The notes: a model not told the origin generated them from the sequence alone. DNA of 64,000 nucleotides from Cronobacter muytjensii ATCC 51329 (GCF_001277195.1 NZ_CP012268.1:310001-374000); one strand, 5' to 3'; positions 7,440-16,459 are shown, numbered from the stretch's first letter. Numbers and translations are program-made.

Positions 7440-9095
7440 TCAGGGTTGCAGCCAGATAGCGGCTTCGAACGGGCGCAGGTTCGTTTCTGCAGGTTTAGAG
7501 GCCGCGTCCGGGTAGTTGCTCATTAACAGCTGCCATTCGCCGCTGAATTCGCCCGGCGTACACCAGTGCGTTTCGCGACTGAGGTTAGCCATCACCACCA
7601 GCTGCTGGCCCTGCCATTCGCGGCGGTAACACCAGAGGTAAGGGTGATCCGCCAGCAGATCCTGATAGTCGCCCCAGGTAAAGATGGGGTGGGCCTTACG
7701 CAACTGGATAAGCTTCTGATAGGCGTAAAAAACGGAATCCGGATCGTCGAGCGCGCGCGCGGCGTTGATTTCGCGATAGTTATCGCACAACCCTATCCAC
7801 GGCGTGCCGGTGGTAAAGCCGCCATTTTCGCTGTCGTCCCACTGCATCGGCGTGCGGCTGTTGTCGCGCGATTTGCTGGCGAGGATCGCCAGCAGCGTCT
7901 CCGGGCTTTGTCCCTGCGCGCGCCGCTCCGCAAACATGTTATGACTTTCCACATCCCGGTAATCGATGATGCGTGTGAAGTGCGGGTTGGTCATGCCGAG
8001 CTCTTCGCCCTGATAGATATAGGGCGTGCCCTGCATGCCATGCAGCACCATCGCGAGCATTTTTGCCGCCGGGACGCGCAGTTCGCCCTCATCGCCGAAG
8101 CGCGAAACGATACGCGGCTGGTCGTGGTTACACCAGAACAGCGCATTCCAGGCGACATTATGCATCCCCTGCTGCCAGTGGTTGAAGATGGCTTTCAGCG
8201 CCACGAAATCGGGCTGCGCCAGCGTCCACTTCTGCCCGTTCGGGTAATCCACTTTCAGGTGGTGAAAGTTAAAGGTCATCGAAAGCTCGTGGCCCTCCAG
8301 CGCGGCGTAGCGCTGGCAGTTATCGAGCGTGGTGGAGGACATTTCGCCCACGGTCATCAGCCCGCGCGGCGTAAAGACGTCGCGGCTTAGCTCCTGCAGA
8401 TAGTCATGAATGCGCGGCCCGTCGGTGTAAAAACGCCGCCCGTCGCCCTGGTCATCGGAGGGGAAATCCTGGTCTTTTGAAATCAGGTTGATGACATCAA
8501 GGCGCAGGCCGTCCACGCCGCGATCGGCCCAGAATTCGCAAACCTTTTTGACTTCGTCGCGCACCTGCGGATTTTCCCAGTTAAGATCCGCCTGCTCGGG
8601 CGCAAACAGGTGAAGATAGTACTGGCCGCTCTCCGCGTGCCAGCGCCACGCGCTGCCGCCGAACTTCGAGCGCCAGTTGTTCGGCGCCTCTTCCGGCGTG
8701 CCGTCTCGCCAGATGTAAAAATCGCGGTGCGCGCTTTCGCGGGTCAGCGCGTCGTGAAACCAGGCGTGCTGGGTCGACGTATGGTTAAACACCATATCCA
8801 GAATCAGCCGGATGCCGCGGGCGTGCGCTTCGGCTACCAGCGTGTCGAACTCCTCCAGCGTGCCGTAGGCCGGATCGATGGCGGTGTAGTTCGCGACGTC
8901 GTAGCCGTTATCGACCTGCGGGGAGAGATAAAACGGGGTGAGCCAGATGGCGTCGACGCCGAGCGTGCGCAGATAATCAAGACGCCGGATAACGCCCGCC
9001 AGATCGCCCGTGCCATTGCCGGACGTATCCTGAAAGCTCTTTGGGTAAATCTGGTAAATCACCCCGTTTTGCCACCAGGGCAGAGTTTTAGTCAT
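7440..9095 (-). CDS. treC: Alpha,alpha-phosphotrehalase
   Basis: This cytoplasmic GH13 enzyme hydrolyses trehalose 6-phosphate to glucose and glucose 6-phosphate. It has 551 residues, the E. coli length. The catalytic triad is visible: nucleophile D200 in GLRLDV, acid/base E251 in TVGEMS, and D325 in CNHDQPR. The N-terminal WWQNGVIYQIYPKSFQD motif is typical. It follows treB after 60 bases containing a stable hairpin and completes the trehalose PTS pathway. Confidence 0.97.
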   Translation of the reverse strand: MTKTLPWWQNGVIYQIYPKSFQDTSGNGTGDLAGVIRRLDYLRTLGVDAIWLTPFYLSPQVDNGYDVANYTAIDPAYGTLEEFDTLVAEAHARGIRLILDMVFNHTSTQHAWFHDALTRESAHRDFYIWRDGTPEEAPNNWRSKFGGSAWRWHAESGQYYLHLFAPEQADLNWENPQVRDEVKKVCEFWADRGVDGLRLDVINLISKDQDFPSDDQGDGRRFYTDGPRIHDYLQELSRDVFTPRGLMTVGEMSSTTLDNCQRYAALEGHELSMTFNFHHLKVDYPNGQKWTLAQPDFVALKAIFNHWQQGMHNVAWNALFWCNHDQPRIVSRFGDEGELRVPAAKMLAMVLHGMQGTPYIYQGEELGMTNPHFTRIIDYRDVESHNMFAERRAQGQSPETLLAILASKSRDNSRTPMQWDDSENGGFTTGTPWIGLCDNYREINAARALDDPDSVFYAYQKLIQLRKAHPIFTWGDYQDLLADHPYLWCYRREWQGQQLVVMANLSRETHWCTPGEFSGEWQLLMSNYPDAASKPAETNLRPFEAAIWLQP

Positions 9096-9119
9096 AACGC
9101 ATTCCTGCCGTTGCTGAAA

Positions 9120-9139
9120 GGGAGCGCCGCAGCGCTCCC
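9120..9139. other. treB-treC intercistronic hairpin
   Basis: GGGAGCGC and GCGCTCCC flank a four-base CGCA loop in the 60-base gap between treB and treC. It lacks a T run, so it more likely adjusts the stability of the two message halves than terminates transcription. Confidence 0.5.
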
Positions 9140-9155
9140 CGTACCACTCTAAAAG

Positions 9156-10574
9156 TTAGACGACTAATAGCGTTCCCTGGCGGGATTTACGCTTATAAAG
9201 GAACGTTGTGAGGATAAAAGGCACGATAATCGCCACCAGCATCGCCATGCCATACACCTCCCAGTAACTGGTCTGGATGGAGAGAATGGCAGGCAGGCCG
9301 CCGACGCCGATACCGTTCGCCATCACGCCGCTTAAGCCGCACAGCAGCCCTGCAATGCAGGAACCCACCATGCCGCACAGCATCGGGAAGCGGTATTTCA
9401 TGTTAATGCCATACATCGCAGGCTCGGTGACGCCAAGGTAAGCGGAAATCGCCGCCGGAACGGAAATTTCACGCTCGTTGTGTTTGCGGCTGGTCATAAT
9501 AATGCCCATCACCGCTGAGCCCTGCGCGATATTCGACAGCGCAATCAGCGGCCATACCGGCGTTCCGCCGAGGCTCTGGACCATCTGCATATCGATGGCG
9601 AGCGTGGTCTGATGGACGCCGGTTATCACCAGCGGCGCATAGAGGAAGCCAAACAGCGCCGCTCCGACAGGCGCGAAGCTGCCAGTCATCAGGTGACGCA
9701 CCGCGAACGCCACGCCGTCGCCGATAAGGCGCCCGAACGGGCCGATAAACGCGTGCGCCAGAAACACGGCGAGCAACAGCGAGCAGACCGGCACGACCAC
9801 CAGATAGAGATAATCCGGCACCAGTCGTTTTAAGCGTATCTCAATCATGCCGAGCGCGAGGCCAGCAAGCAGCGCAGGGATCACCTGCGCCTGATAACCG
9901 ACTTTGGCGATGGAAAAGAGCCCGAAATTCCAGACTTCCGGCGTTTGCTGGCCGAGGAGGTAGGCGTTCATCAGTTGCGGGGAGACCAGCGTGATGCCGA
10001 GCACGATCCCAAGGATCGGCGTGCCGCCCATTTTGCGCACCGCCGACCAGCAGATCCCGACCGGCAGATAGAAGAAGATAGCCTCGCCAATCAGCCACAG
10101 GAAATCGTTCACCGTCTGCAATACCGGGAACATCTGCGCCAGCGTTTTGCCGCCGCTCATCGGCACGTCGCCTATCACATTGCGAAAACCGAGCACCAGA
10201 CCGCCGCTAATCAGCGCGGGCAGCAGGGGGAAAAAGATTTCGGCGAAGTGGGAAATGAGCCGCTCGTGCCATTTCATGTTCTGGCGCGCGGCGAGTTTGG
10301 CCTGATCTTTACTGGCGGCGCTGTGACCGCTGGTGGCGATCAGCGCCTGATAGTAATCGCCGACGTTGGTGCCGATCACCACCTGGAACTGTCCGGCATT
10401 GGTGAAACAGCCCTTGACCATCGACAGTTCTTCGATGGCTTTCGGATCGGCTTTGGCTGGCTGGTTCAGTACAAAGCGCAGGCGGGTAATACAGTGGCTG
10501 ACGGTCGCGATATTCTCACGGCCGCCCACCAGTTCTATCAGCTTATCGATATCCTGTTGGTTTACTTTGCTCAT
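9156..10574 (-). CDS. treB: PTS trehalose-specific EIIBC
   Basis: This inner-membrane permease phosphorylates trehalose to trehalose 6-phosphate during uptake. It has 472 residues. The N-terminal EIIB domain carries phospho-cysteine C28 in SHCITRLRF. The EIIC domain from about residue 105 has roughly ten hydrophobic segments, including GVHQTTLAIDMQMVQ. There is no EIIA domain, so, as in E. coli, phosphate should come from EIIA-Glc encoded elsewhere. It is first in treBC, with a perfect TreR-type operator about 85 bases upstream of the start. Confidence 0.97.
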   Translation of the reverse strand: MSKVNQQDIDKLIELVGGRENIATVSHCITRLRFVLNQPAKADPKAIEELSMVKGCFTNAGQFQVVIGTNVGDYYQALIATSGHSAASKDQAKLAARQNMKWHERLISHFAEIFFPLLPALISGGLVLGFRNVIGDVPMSGGKTLAQMFPVLQTVNDFLWLIGEAIFFYLPVGICWSAVRKMGGTPILGIVLGITLVSPQLMNAYLLGQQTPEVWNFGLFSIAKVGYQAQVIPALLAGLALGMIEIRLKRLVPDYLYLVVVPVCSLLLAVFLAHAFIGPFGRLIGDGVAFAVRHLMTGSFAPVGAALFGFLYAPLVITGVHQTTLAIDMQMVQSLGGTPVWPLIALSNIAQGSAVMGIIMTSRKHNEREISVPAAISAYLGVTEPAMYGINMKYRFPMLCGMVGSCIAGLLCGLSGVMANGIGVGGLPAILSIQTSYWEVYGMAMLVAIIVPFILTTFLYKRKSRQGTLLVV

Positions 10575-10656
10575 GATGAAGCCCTGTCGCAGAGGTAGGT
10601 ACGAGGCTCGGATGGCCTGTTGCGCAGAGTAGCGAGTAACCGCCCGAACGTGAAAG

Positions 10657-10668
10657 GGAACGTTCCCG
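10657..10668. promoter_or_regulatory. TreR operator
   Basis: The perfect palindrome GGGAACGTTCCC lies between treR and treB. It is the kind of symmetric site bound by LacI-family repressors. The likely ligand is TreR released by trehalose 6-phosphate. Confidence 0.75.
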
Positions 10669-10710
10669 AAAACGGAGGGCGATCACAATAAACGTGGCTG
10701 CGGGCCACAG

Positions 10711-11658
10711 TCAGTCAAGATGAGCGGGGATCACTATCTGGCGCGGATCGGCGCGGCGGGTAATCTGATCGATAAGCTGTTTCGCTGCCGCGCGACCGGC
10801 TTCGCCATACCCCGGATCGACAGCGATCGTCTCCGGGTGGAGGAATTTCAGCAGCGGCGTATTACCGACGCTCGCGAGCTGCAACGGCGCGCCGCCGCGC
10901 TGCTGGAGGTATTTACTGGCGCCAATGGCCAGGGTATCAGTGGCGCAAACCAGCGCGGTAGTGTCGTCGCAAAGCACCTCGGCGGCGTGCTCAAAGCCCT
11001 GTTTCATCGCAAGCCCCGGCAGCGTGTCGCGGGGCGTCAGCCCGTACTGCTCGCAAAAGGCGAGATAGGCTTCGTGACGGCGTTTGCCGGTGGTGATATC
11101 GCTGTGCGGCACGCCAAGAAAACTGATGCGCCGGTGGCCTTTTTCATACAGACGCTGCATCAGAAGCCGTATCGCGCCTTCGTCATCGAAACAGACCGAC
11201 GCGAAGCCCGGCGCGTCGCGCGCCATCAGCACCAGCGAATCCTGCCAGGCGGCGCTCAGCGCCTCGTTAACGCCGGTAAAGCTAAATAAAATCACGCCGT
11301 CGATATGGCGTCGGCTCAGCACGCCTAAATGCTCCCGCACCAGCGCTGGCGAAAAGCGGCTCTCCAGCATAATAGGGTCATATCCCTGCTCATAGAGTGC
11401 CGGCAGCATCGTCTGCACCGCCAGGTTTTCCGACAGCGAATCCAGGCGCGTGACCATAATCGCCACCACTTTATCGCTCTGCCCGCGCATCGCCCGCGCC
11501 GAGCGGGAAGGAGAAAAACCGTGCTGGCGCATCACTGCCTCCACCTTTTCGCGGGTGCGCTCGCTGACGCCGCTCTCGTTATTGAGCACGCGCGAGACCG
11601 TGGATTTCCCCACGCCGCTTAAGCGCGCGATATCTTTGATGGTGAGACGGGTTTGCAT
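10711..11658 (-). CDS. treR: Trehalose operon repressor
   Basis: This 315-residue LacI-family repressor has an N-terminal HTH at about 6-50 (TIKDIARLSGVGKSTVSRVLN) and a periplasmic-binding-like effector domain. Family knowledge from E. coli: it represses treBC, trehalose 6-phosphate is the inducer and free trehalose antagonises induction. It lies directly upstream of treB on the same strand with a matching operator in the gap. In E. coli the magnesium transporter gene mgtA lies beyond treR; here a TetR gene occupies that position. Confidence 0.95.
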   Translation of the reverse strand: MQTRLTIKDIARLSGVGKSTVSRVLNNESGVSERTREKVEAVMRQHGFSPSRSARAMRGQSDKVVAIMVTRLDSLSENLAVQTMLPALYEQGYDPIMLESRFSPALVREHLGVLSRRHIDGVILFSFTGVNEALSAAWQDSLVLMARDAPGFASVCFDDEGAIRLLMQRLYEKGHRRISFLGVPHSDITTGKRRHEAYLAFCEQYGLTPRDTLPGLAMKQGFEHAAEVLCDDTTALVCATDTLAIGASKYLQQRGGAPLQLASVGNTPLLKFLHPETIAVDPGYGEAGRAAAKQLIDQITRRADPRQIVIPAHLD

Positions 11659-11898
11659 CGTCCATTCCTCTGGCTGGCGATCGAAAAGGTGTTATGCGTT
11701 AAGGTAATGCGCGCCGCGCCGCGCGCAATGGGCAAAATCTGGTTCAGGCAGATTCCGGCGAACGGCGATGATTTACCGTCGTTTTATGCGGGTAAGCGAA
11801 GCGGCGGCTATCTTCGCCGATGGCAGGTGGCTTATCAATCGGGCAGCGGCTAAATTGTGCGCCCGTCGTCTGTCTGGCGGGCGAGGGAAGAGACGCGA
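11659..11898. other. 240-base gap between treR and the TetR gene
   Basis: No convincing gene is seen. A short open frame on the + strand lacks a ribosome site and family resemblance. Near 11860-11883 CGCCCG pairs with CGGGCG, a weak hairpin beyond the TetR stop without a T tract. The treR promoter should lie near the left end, but no good sigma-70 match stands out. Confidence 0.4.
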
Positions 11899-12531
11899 TC
11901 AGGCGTCTGATGCCTCGTGAGGCGGATGGCGCACCCAGATCCCTTCGCATAAGAGTTGCGCGCAACCTGAGGCCAGCGTGTGCGGCGTCGCGTCGTCGGC
12001 CGGGACGCGCGCCATCTGATCGACCATGCCGACGATGCAGCGGGCCATGTGCAGCGCGTCGATATCGCGGCGAAACACGCCGATAGCCTGTTCTTTGGCG
12101 ATATTGCTGGCTATCCATTTCGCCAGCGCCGCTTTGGTCTGTGTACAACCGGGCGGCTGGAAAAAGCCAATTTCAGTCAACGCCGGATCTTCTGCCAGAA
12201 ATTCCAGCAGCTTGATAATGCTCTGCTGGACGCTTTTCACCAGCGCTACGCCCTCCACGCGGGTGCGGATCAGCAGCGTTTCGGTGAGCCGTTCCAGGCG
12301 CTGGCGGAACTCGCCCACCAGCTCTTCATAAGCCGCTTCTTTGCTTTCGAAATAGAGATAAAACGTCGGCTGGCTCAGGCCGCTCGCCTTGACGATATTG
12401 CTGACTTTCGTGCTGTGATAGCCAAGCCGCGCGAACTCGGCGCAGGCGTGCTTCAACAGCCGACGGCGGGTAGCGGCGCCCCGTTTCGGTTTCTGGCGTT
12501 CCGGGTTGTCAGCGTCTGTCTGCAAATCCAC
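11899..12531 (-). CDS. TetR/AcrR-family transcriptional regulator
   Basis: This 210-residue repressor has a TetR-type HTH at about 20-65 (ATRRRLLKHACAEFARLGYHS, then GLSQPTFYLYFESKEAAYEEL). The ligand-binding C-terminal domain resembles that of regulators controlling efflux or detoxification genes. It faces grxB divergently. The gap contains tandem TTACT-N4-AGTA dyads and a CTTAC-T-GTAAG palindrome 30 bases from its own start, suggesting autoregulation and possibly control of grxB. The target is inferred from position only. Confidence 0.85.
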   Translation of the reverse strand: MDLQTDADNPERQKPKRGAATRRRLLKHACAEFARLGYHSTKVSNIVKASGLSQPTFYLYFESKEAAYEELVGEFRQRLERLTETLLIRTRVEGVALVKSVQQSIIKLLEFLAEDPALTEIGFFQPPGCTQTKAALAKWIASNIAKEQAIGVFRRDIDALHMARCIVGMVDQMARVPADDATPHTLASGCAQLLCEGIWVRHPPHEASDA

Positions 12532-12560
12532 TCTCCTGCATGCGGCCTAAAGGGCGCTAG

Positions 12561-12661
12561 CTTACTGTAAGGCGTGGGGCAAGGGTATCGCGAGGGGCGA
12601 TTTCGTTGGCCTTGTCACGCCAGTGCGTTATGTTACTATCGAGTAATGTTACTCATCAGTA
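12561..12661. promoter_or_regulatory. Candidate TetR operators (three dyads)
   Basis: TTACT-ATCG-AGTAA (12633-12646) and TTACT-CATC-AGTA (12649-12661) are tandem dyads with a 16-base period. Their junction also makes GAGTAA-TG-TTACTC. A related palindrome, CTTAC-T-GTAAG, lies at 12561-12571. The sites occupy the divergent region between the TetR gene and grxB. Confidence 0.55.
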
Positions 12662-12717
12662 GTACTTTTTGCGAGCGATAAACACTGCCGTCGCCGCCTT
12701 CCATCATGGAGAATTGC

Positions 12718-13353
12718 ATGAAGCTGCATATCTACGAGCACTGCCCGTTCTGTGTCCGCGCCCTGATGATTTTCGGCCTGAAAAAGCTGCCTTTCGAGGT
12801 CTCGGTCATTATGGAAGGCGACGCCGAAACGCCGACCCGCATGGTCGGGCGCAAAGTGGTGCCGATTCTCGAAAAAGATGACGGCACATATATGCCGGAG
12901 AGCATGGATATCGTGCGTTATGTCGACGGCCTTGCCGGGCCGCGCGTTGCCGATGCGCCGGTTGATGAGGCCATCAAACAGTGGTGCGAGTCAGTCTCGA
13001 CTCCGCTTTTTGATCTGGTTATCCCGCGCTTTACCGAGGGCGACTTCGCCGAGCTGGCGACACCGGAAGCCCGCCGGGCCTATACGGCGCGTGAAGAGAA
13101 CGCGTTTGGCGATTTAGCCGCGCTGCGCGCGCAGACCCCGGCGCTGCTTGAGCAGGTGAACGCGCAGCTCGCGGCGCTTGAGCCGCTGGTGGCTGAACGT
13201 CACACTGTCGATACCACCGATTTCATACTCTTCCCGCTGCTGCGCTCGCTCACCATCGTCAAAGGCGCGGCGTTTGGCCCGCAGACGCAGGCGTATATCG
13301 CGCGCGTGTCGGCGCAAACGCAGGTGGCGCTGTTAAGCGACCAGGCGAAATAA
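12718..13353 (+). CDS. grxB: Glutaredoxin 2
   Basis: This GST-fold glutaredoxin reduces protein and mixed disulfides with glutathione in the cytoplasm. It has 211 residues against 215 in E. coli. The active site C9-P-F-C12 lies in YEHCPFCVRA. The RMVGRKVVPILEKDDG segment carries the cis-proline loop, and the C-terminal helical domain follows from about residue 80. The ATG at 12718 is preferred over one four codons upstream because GGAG lies six bases before it and the family starts MKLxIY. The small monooxygenase downstream may be co-transcribed. Confidence 0.93.
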   Translation: MKLHIYEHCPFCVRALMIFGLKKLPFEVSVIMEGDAETPTRMVGRKVVPILEKDDGTYMPESMDIVRYVDGLAGPRVADAPVDEAIKQWCESVSTPLFDLVIPRFTEGDFAELATPEARRAYTAREENAFGDLAALRAQTPALLEQVNAQLAALEPLVAERHTVDTTDFILFPLLRSLTIVKGAAFGPQTQAYIARVSAQTQVALLSDQAK

Positions 13354-13407
13354 CCGTAACGGGCGTAAGCGCCGCCTGTTTATTCAACATCACTTCAGGA
13401 GTACATC

Positions 13408-13710
13408 ATGACCGTTCCAGTAGTCGCTGTTTTCGTCAGTAAGCCTGGCAATGAAGAGACGCTTGAGCAGCTGTTTCGCGGTGTGATTGAGAAAACGCAC
13501 GCGGAAGAGGGCTGCATTGTGTATCAGCTAAACCGCGACAGTGAAAACCCGCGCCGTTTCGTCTGGACTGAAGAGTGGGAGAGCCGCGAGCTGCTGCAAA
13601 AACATTTGCAGTCGTCGCACATCGTTCATCTGTTCTCTGAGCTGCCGAAATATATCGAAACCTCAGACGTGATGCTGCTGGACAAGCTCGCAGGCGGCAA
13701 AGCGAAGTAA
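13408..13710 (+). CDS. ABM-domain monooxygenase, YgiN-like
   Basis: This 100-residue single-domain protein of the antibiotic-biosynthesis-monooxygenase fold is similar in type to the quinol monooxygenase YgiN. Such dimeric ferredoxin-like proteins oxidise quinols or related small molecules without metal or flavin. Visible features are VVAVFVSKPGNEETLEQLF at the N-terminus, the HAEEGCIVYQLNRD strand and the FVWTEEWESRELLQKHL motif. It has an AGGAG ribosome site. It follows grxB by 54 bases and ends at a strong terminator, so grxB and this gene probably form a redox-related operon. The substrate is unknown. Confidence 0.8.
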   Translation: MTVPVVAVFVSKPGNEETLEQLFRGVIEKTHAEEGCIVYQLNRDSENPRRFVWTEEWESRELLQKHLQSSHIVHLFSELPKYIETSDVMLLDKLAGGKAK

Positions 13711-13729
13711 AACGGCATTAACAAATAAA

Positions 13730-13760
13730 AACGGCGTGCCAGGGGCATGCCGTTTTTTTA
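13730..13760. terminator. Intrinsic terminator after the ABM gene
   Basis: AACGGCGTGCC pairs with GGCATGCCGTT (one G-T pair) around a short loop, followed by TTTTTTT. A-rich sequence on the other side lets it also serve the convergent yqhG-like gene. Confidence 0.85.
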
Positions 13761-13776
13761 TTGCGCGCTATCGCTA

Positions 13777-14286
13777 TCAGGGCGAAACCGCGTCGCTGTT
13801 GGTGCGGTCGGCGCGGAGCTGCTGGCTGCTCTCCTGCAGCGACTGATACAGGCTGCCGTTGCCGTTCATGATGTCGTCGATGCGCCAGCGGCCTTTTTCA
13901 TTAATAAGCGCGAAGCTTTGCGTGGTGGCGTCCGGCGAGCTGCGGAACGGGCGGAAGGTGACCGTGGCTTTGGCATGGGTCGCGTCGCTGCTGGTGACAT
14001 TGATTTTGTCTACCGCCAGATCATCCCAGTCCTGGCAATAGCAGATGGGATCGTAATCAAGAAAGCCCACTTCGCCGCCCGCGAGACGCGTGTCTTCGTC
14101 CACCAGATTCAGCAGGCGGTCGGAGAGGATCTGCTGCTCGCCAGTGCTTGCGAAATCTACCGGTTCATTGCCTTTGGCGTAACTCTGATAGAGCGCTTTC
14201 AGAAATTGCGTGGGGGTCTGCGCGGCCCCTTGCGCCAGCGCGCTGGCGGAAAAAAACAGCATAACTAACGCTAAGCGGTGCTTCAT
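13777..14286 (-). CDS. Periplasmic DUF3828 protein, YqhG-like
   Basis: This 169-residue exported protein has a signal peptide (residues 1-18, ending ASALAQG). The body resembles the N-terminal half of E. coli YqhG: GFLDYDPICYCQDWDDL, then GRWRIDDI. E. coli YqhG carries two such units, whereas this protein carries one. It lies next to dkgA and yqhD as yqhG does in E. coli, supporting orthology with loss or gain of one repeat. The function of the family is unknown. Confidence 0.75.
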   Translation of the reverse strand: MKHRLALVMLFFSASALAQGAAQTPTQFLKALYQSYAKGNEPVDFASTGEQQILSDRLLNLVDEDTRLAGGEVGFLDYDPICYCQDWDDLAVDKINVTSSDATHAKATVTFRPFRSSPDATTQSFALINEKGRWRIDDIMNGNGSLYQSLQESSQQLRADRTNSDAVSP

Positions 14287-14362
14287 CGGAACTGGTCCTC
14301 AAACGTCCGTAAACAGGCTTGCGTAGTATGCTGTTTTTTCTTTTTGCCGCCAACAGGCGCGA

Positions 14363-15190
14363 TTAACCGCCGAACTGATCCGGGTCGGGGCCGAGGCGTT
14401 TGCCCTGGTCGAGTTTCGCGATTTCACTCAGCTCGTCTTTATCCAGCCGGAAATCCCAGACGTCGAAGTTTTCGGCGATACGCGACGGCGTGACGGATTT
14501 CGGAATGACCACCAGCCCGCAGTCGAGATGCCAGCGGATGACAATCTGCGCCGGGGTTTTACTGTATTTATCGGCAAGCGCACGGATGATTTTCTGATCA
14601 AACACGCCTTCGCCGCCCTGCGCCAGCGGGCTCCAGGATTCCGTCTGGATCTTATGCGTGGCGTTCCAGGCGTGGAGCTGGCGCTGTTGCAGCAGCGGGT
14701 GCAGTTCAATCTGGTTGATAACCGGCGTCACGCCCGTTTCATCCATAATGCGTTGCAGATGCTCAACGTTAAAGTTACACACGCCGATGCTCTTGATAAG
14801 CCCTTCCTGCTGGAGTTCGATCATGCCTTTCCACGCCTCGACATAGCGGTCGATAGCCGGCACCGGCCAGTGCATCAGATAGAGATCCACATAGTCGAGC
14901 TGCAGCTTTTCGAGGCTCTCTTCCAGCGCCTCGCGCGGGCGCTTCTGGTCGTCATTCCACAGTTTGGTGGTGATAAACAGTTCGTCGCGCGCGATGCCCG
15001 CGCTTTTCAGCGCGTCGCCCACGCCTTGTTCGTTTTTATAGGCCGCCGCGGTATCGATGGAACGATAGCCCACCTCCAGCGCTTTATGGATAGCGGTGAC
15101 GACCTCTTCGTTACTCGCTTGCCATACGCCGAGGCCGAGCTGGGGCATCAGGTTGCCGTCATGCAGCTTAATTACGCCTGGATTTGCCAT
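14363..15190 (-). CDS. dkgA: 2,5-diketo-D-gluconate reductase A / methylglyoxal reductase
   Basis: This NADPH-dependent aldo-keto reductase reduces 2,5-diketo-D-gluconate, methylglyoxal and other aldehydes. It has 275 residues, as in E. coli, with very high similarity. AKR signatures present are YRSIDTAAAYKNEQGVG (catalytic Asp and Tyr), ITTKLWNDD (catalytic Lys), LYLMHWPVP (His) and the NADPH-binding VIPKSVTPSRIAENF. It lies downstream of yqhD on the same strand. In E. coli both genes are activated by YqhC in response to aldehydes. Confidence 0.96.
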   Translation of the reverse strand: MANPGVIKLHDGNLMPQLGLGVWQASNEEVVTAIHKALEVGYRSIDTAAAYKNEQGVGDALKSAGIARDELFITTKLWNDDQKRPREALEESLEKLQLDYVDLYLMHWPVPAIDRYVEAWKGMIELQQEGLIKSIGVCNFNVEHLQRIMDETGVTPVINQIELHPLLQQRQLHAWNATHKIQTESWSPLAQGGEGVFDQKIIRALADKYSKTPAQIVIRWHLDCGLVVIPKSVTPSRIAENFDVWDFRLDKDELSEIAKLDQGKRLGPDPDQFGG

Positions 15191-15295
15191 ATTTCCTCCT
15201 TTCGAGCTAACACACCGGGGCTGTTGCCCCGGTGCAAGTCAGGTGAGTTAAGTCTGGTCGAAATAGCCAAAAACGAAAGGTCGCGCGCAAAAAGC

Positions 15296-16459
15296 TTAGC
15301 GGGCGGCTTCGTAAATACGGCGGCTCACGTCGAGCGTAATATCCTGATGTTCGCCAAGCGCGGTAAGGCCGTGCTCTTCAAGTTTCGCCAGCAGCGCCGG
15401 GATGGAACTGCCGTCCAGGCCGTAATCGCTCAGGCGGGTCGGCGCGCCCATGGTTTCGAAGAAGCGGCGGGTGGCGGCAATGGCGGCGTCGATGCGTTCA
15501 TCGTCGCTGCCTTCGGTGATATTCCACACGCGCTCCGCGTATTGCAGAAGTTTGGCGCGCTTCTCGTTACGCTTTTCATTCCACAGCGCTGGCAGCACTA
15601 CCGCCAGCGTCTGGGCGTGATCCAGCCCGTGCATCGCGGTCAGCTCATGGCCGAGCATATGCGTTGCCCAGTCCTGCGGCACGCCCGCGCCAATCAGGCC
15701 ATTCAACGCCTGGGTGGCGGCCCACATCAGGTTGGCGCGCACGTCGTAGTTTTCCGGCTCTTTCAGCGCCTTCGGGCCTTCTTCGATAAGCGTCAGCAGA
15801 ATGCCTTCGGCGAAGCGATCCTGGATTTTCGCGTTCACCGGGTATGTAACGTACTGCTCAACGGTGTGCACAAACGCGTCCACCACGCCGTTCGCCACCT
15901 GGCGCGGCGGCAGGGTATAGGTGTAAACCGGATCGAGAATGGCGAAACGCGGCTGCACGAACGGCGAGTGGAACGCCTGTTTATCGCCGGTGGCGCGACG
16001 TGAGACGACCGCGCCTTTATTGGATTCCGAGCCGGTCGCAGGCAACGTCAGCACCGAGCCCATCGGGATGGCATCGGTGATATCGCTGCCGCGGGTTTCG
16101 AGGATATGCCACGGATCGCTGGCGGCAGCATAGTGCGCGGCAGCGGCAATAAATTTAGTGCCATCCAGTACCGAACCCCCGCCGACGGCCAGTAAAAATG
16201 TCACGTTTTCTTTACGCACCAGTTCGACCGCGTTCATCAGCGTTTCATAAGACGGGTTCGGCTCGATACCGCCAAACTCCAGCACGTCGAGACCATTCAG
16301 CGCGCTGTAAACCTGATCGAGCACGCCGGTTTTTTTAACGCTGCCGCCGCCGTAAGTGATAAGCACGCGGCTGTCAGCCGGAATGAGCGCGCGTAGTTCG
16401 CTGATAGCGCCTTTACCAAAGGCGATGTGGGTCGGGTTGTGGAGGTTGAAATTGTTCAT
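15296..16459 (-). CDS. yqhD: NADPH-dependent aldehyde reductase YqhD
   Basis: This iron/zinc-type alcohol dehydrogenase reduces a wide range of aldehydes (including lipid-peroxidation products and furans) with NADPH. It has 387 residues, equal to E. coli. The cofactor loop TYGGGSVKKTGVLDQV and GGGSVLDGTKF are conserved. Metal-binding residues lie in VVDAFVHTVEQ and in GHELTAMHGLDHAQT. It is divergent from yqhC, which activates it in E. coli when toxic aldehydes are present. dkgA follows after 105 bases. Confidence 0.97.
   Translation of the reverse strand: MNNFNLHNPTHIAFGKGAISELRALIPADSRVLITYGGGSVKKTGVLDQVYSALNGLDVLEFGGIEPNPSYETLMNAVELVRKENVTFLLAVGGGSVLDGTKFIAAAAHYAAASDPWHILETRGSDITDAIPMGSVLTLPATGSESNKGAVVSRRATGDKQAFHSPFVQPRFAILDPVYTYTLPPRQVANGVVDAFVHTVEQYVTYPVNAKIQDRFAEGILLTLIEEGPKALKEPENYDVRANLMWAATQALNGLIGAGVPQDWATHMLGHELTAMHGLDHAQTLAVVLPALWNEKRNEKRAKLLQYAERVWNITEGSDDERIDAAIAATRRFFETMGAPTRLSDYGLDGSSIPALLAKLEEHGLTALGEHQDITLDVSRRIYEAAR

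Noticed and set aside
11653..11853. 66-residue frame between treR and the TetR gene
   Set aside because: It starts inside the treR 5' end on the opposite strand, lacks a ribosome site and resembles nothing.
14528..16003. 491-residue open frame opposite dkgA and yqhD
   Set aside because: It spans two conserved genes and their gap on the other strand; the sequence has no protein-like family features.
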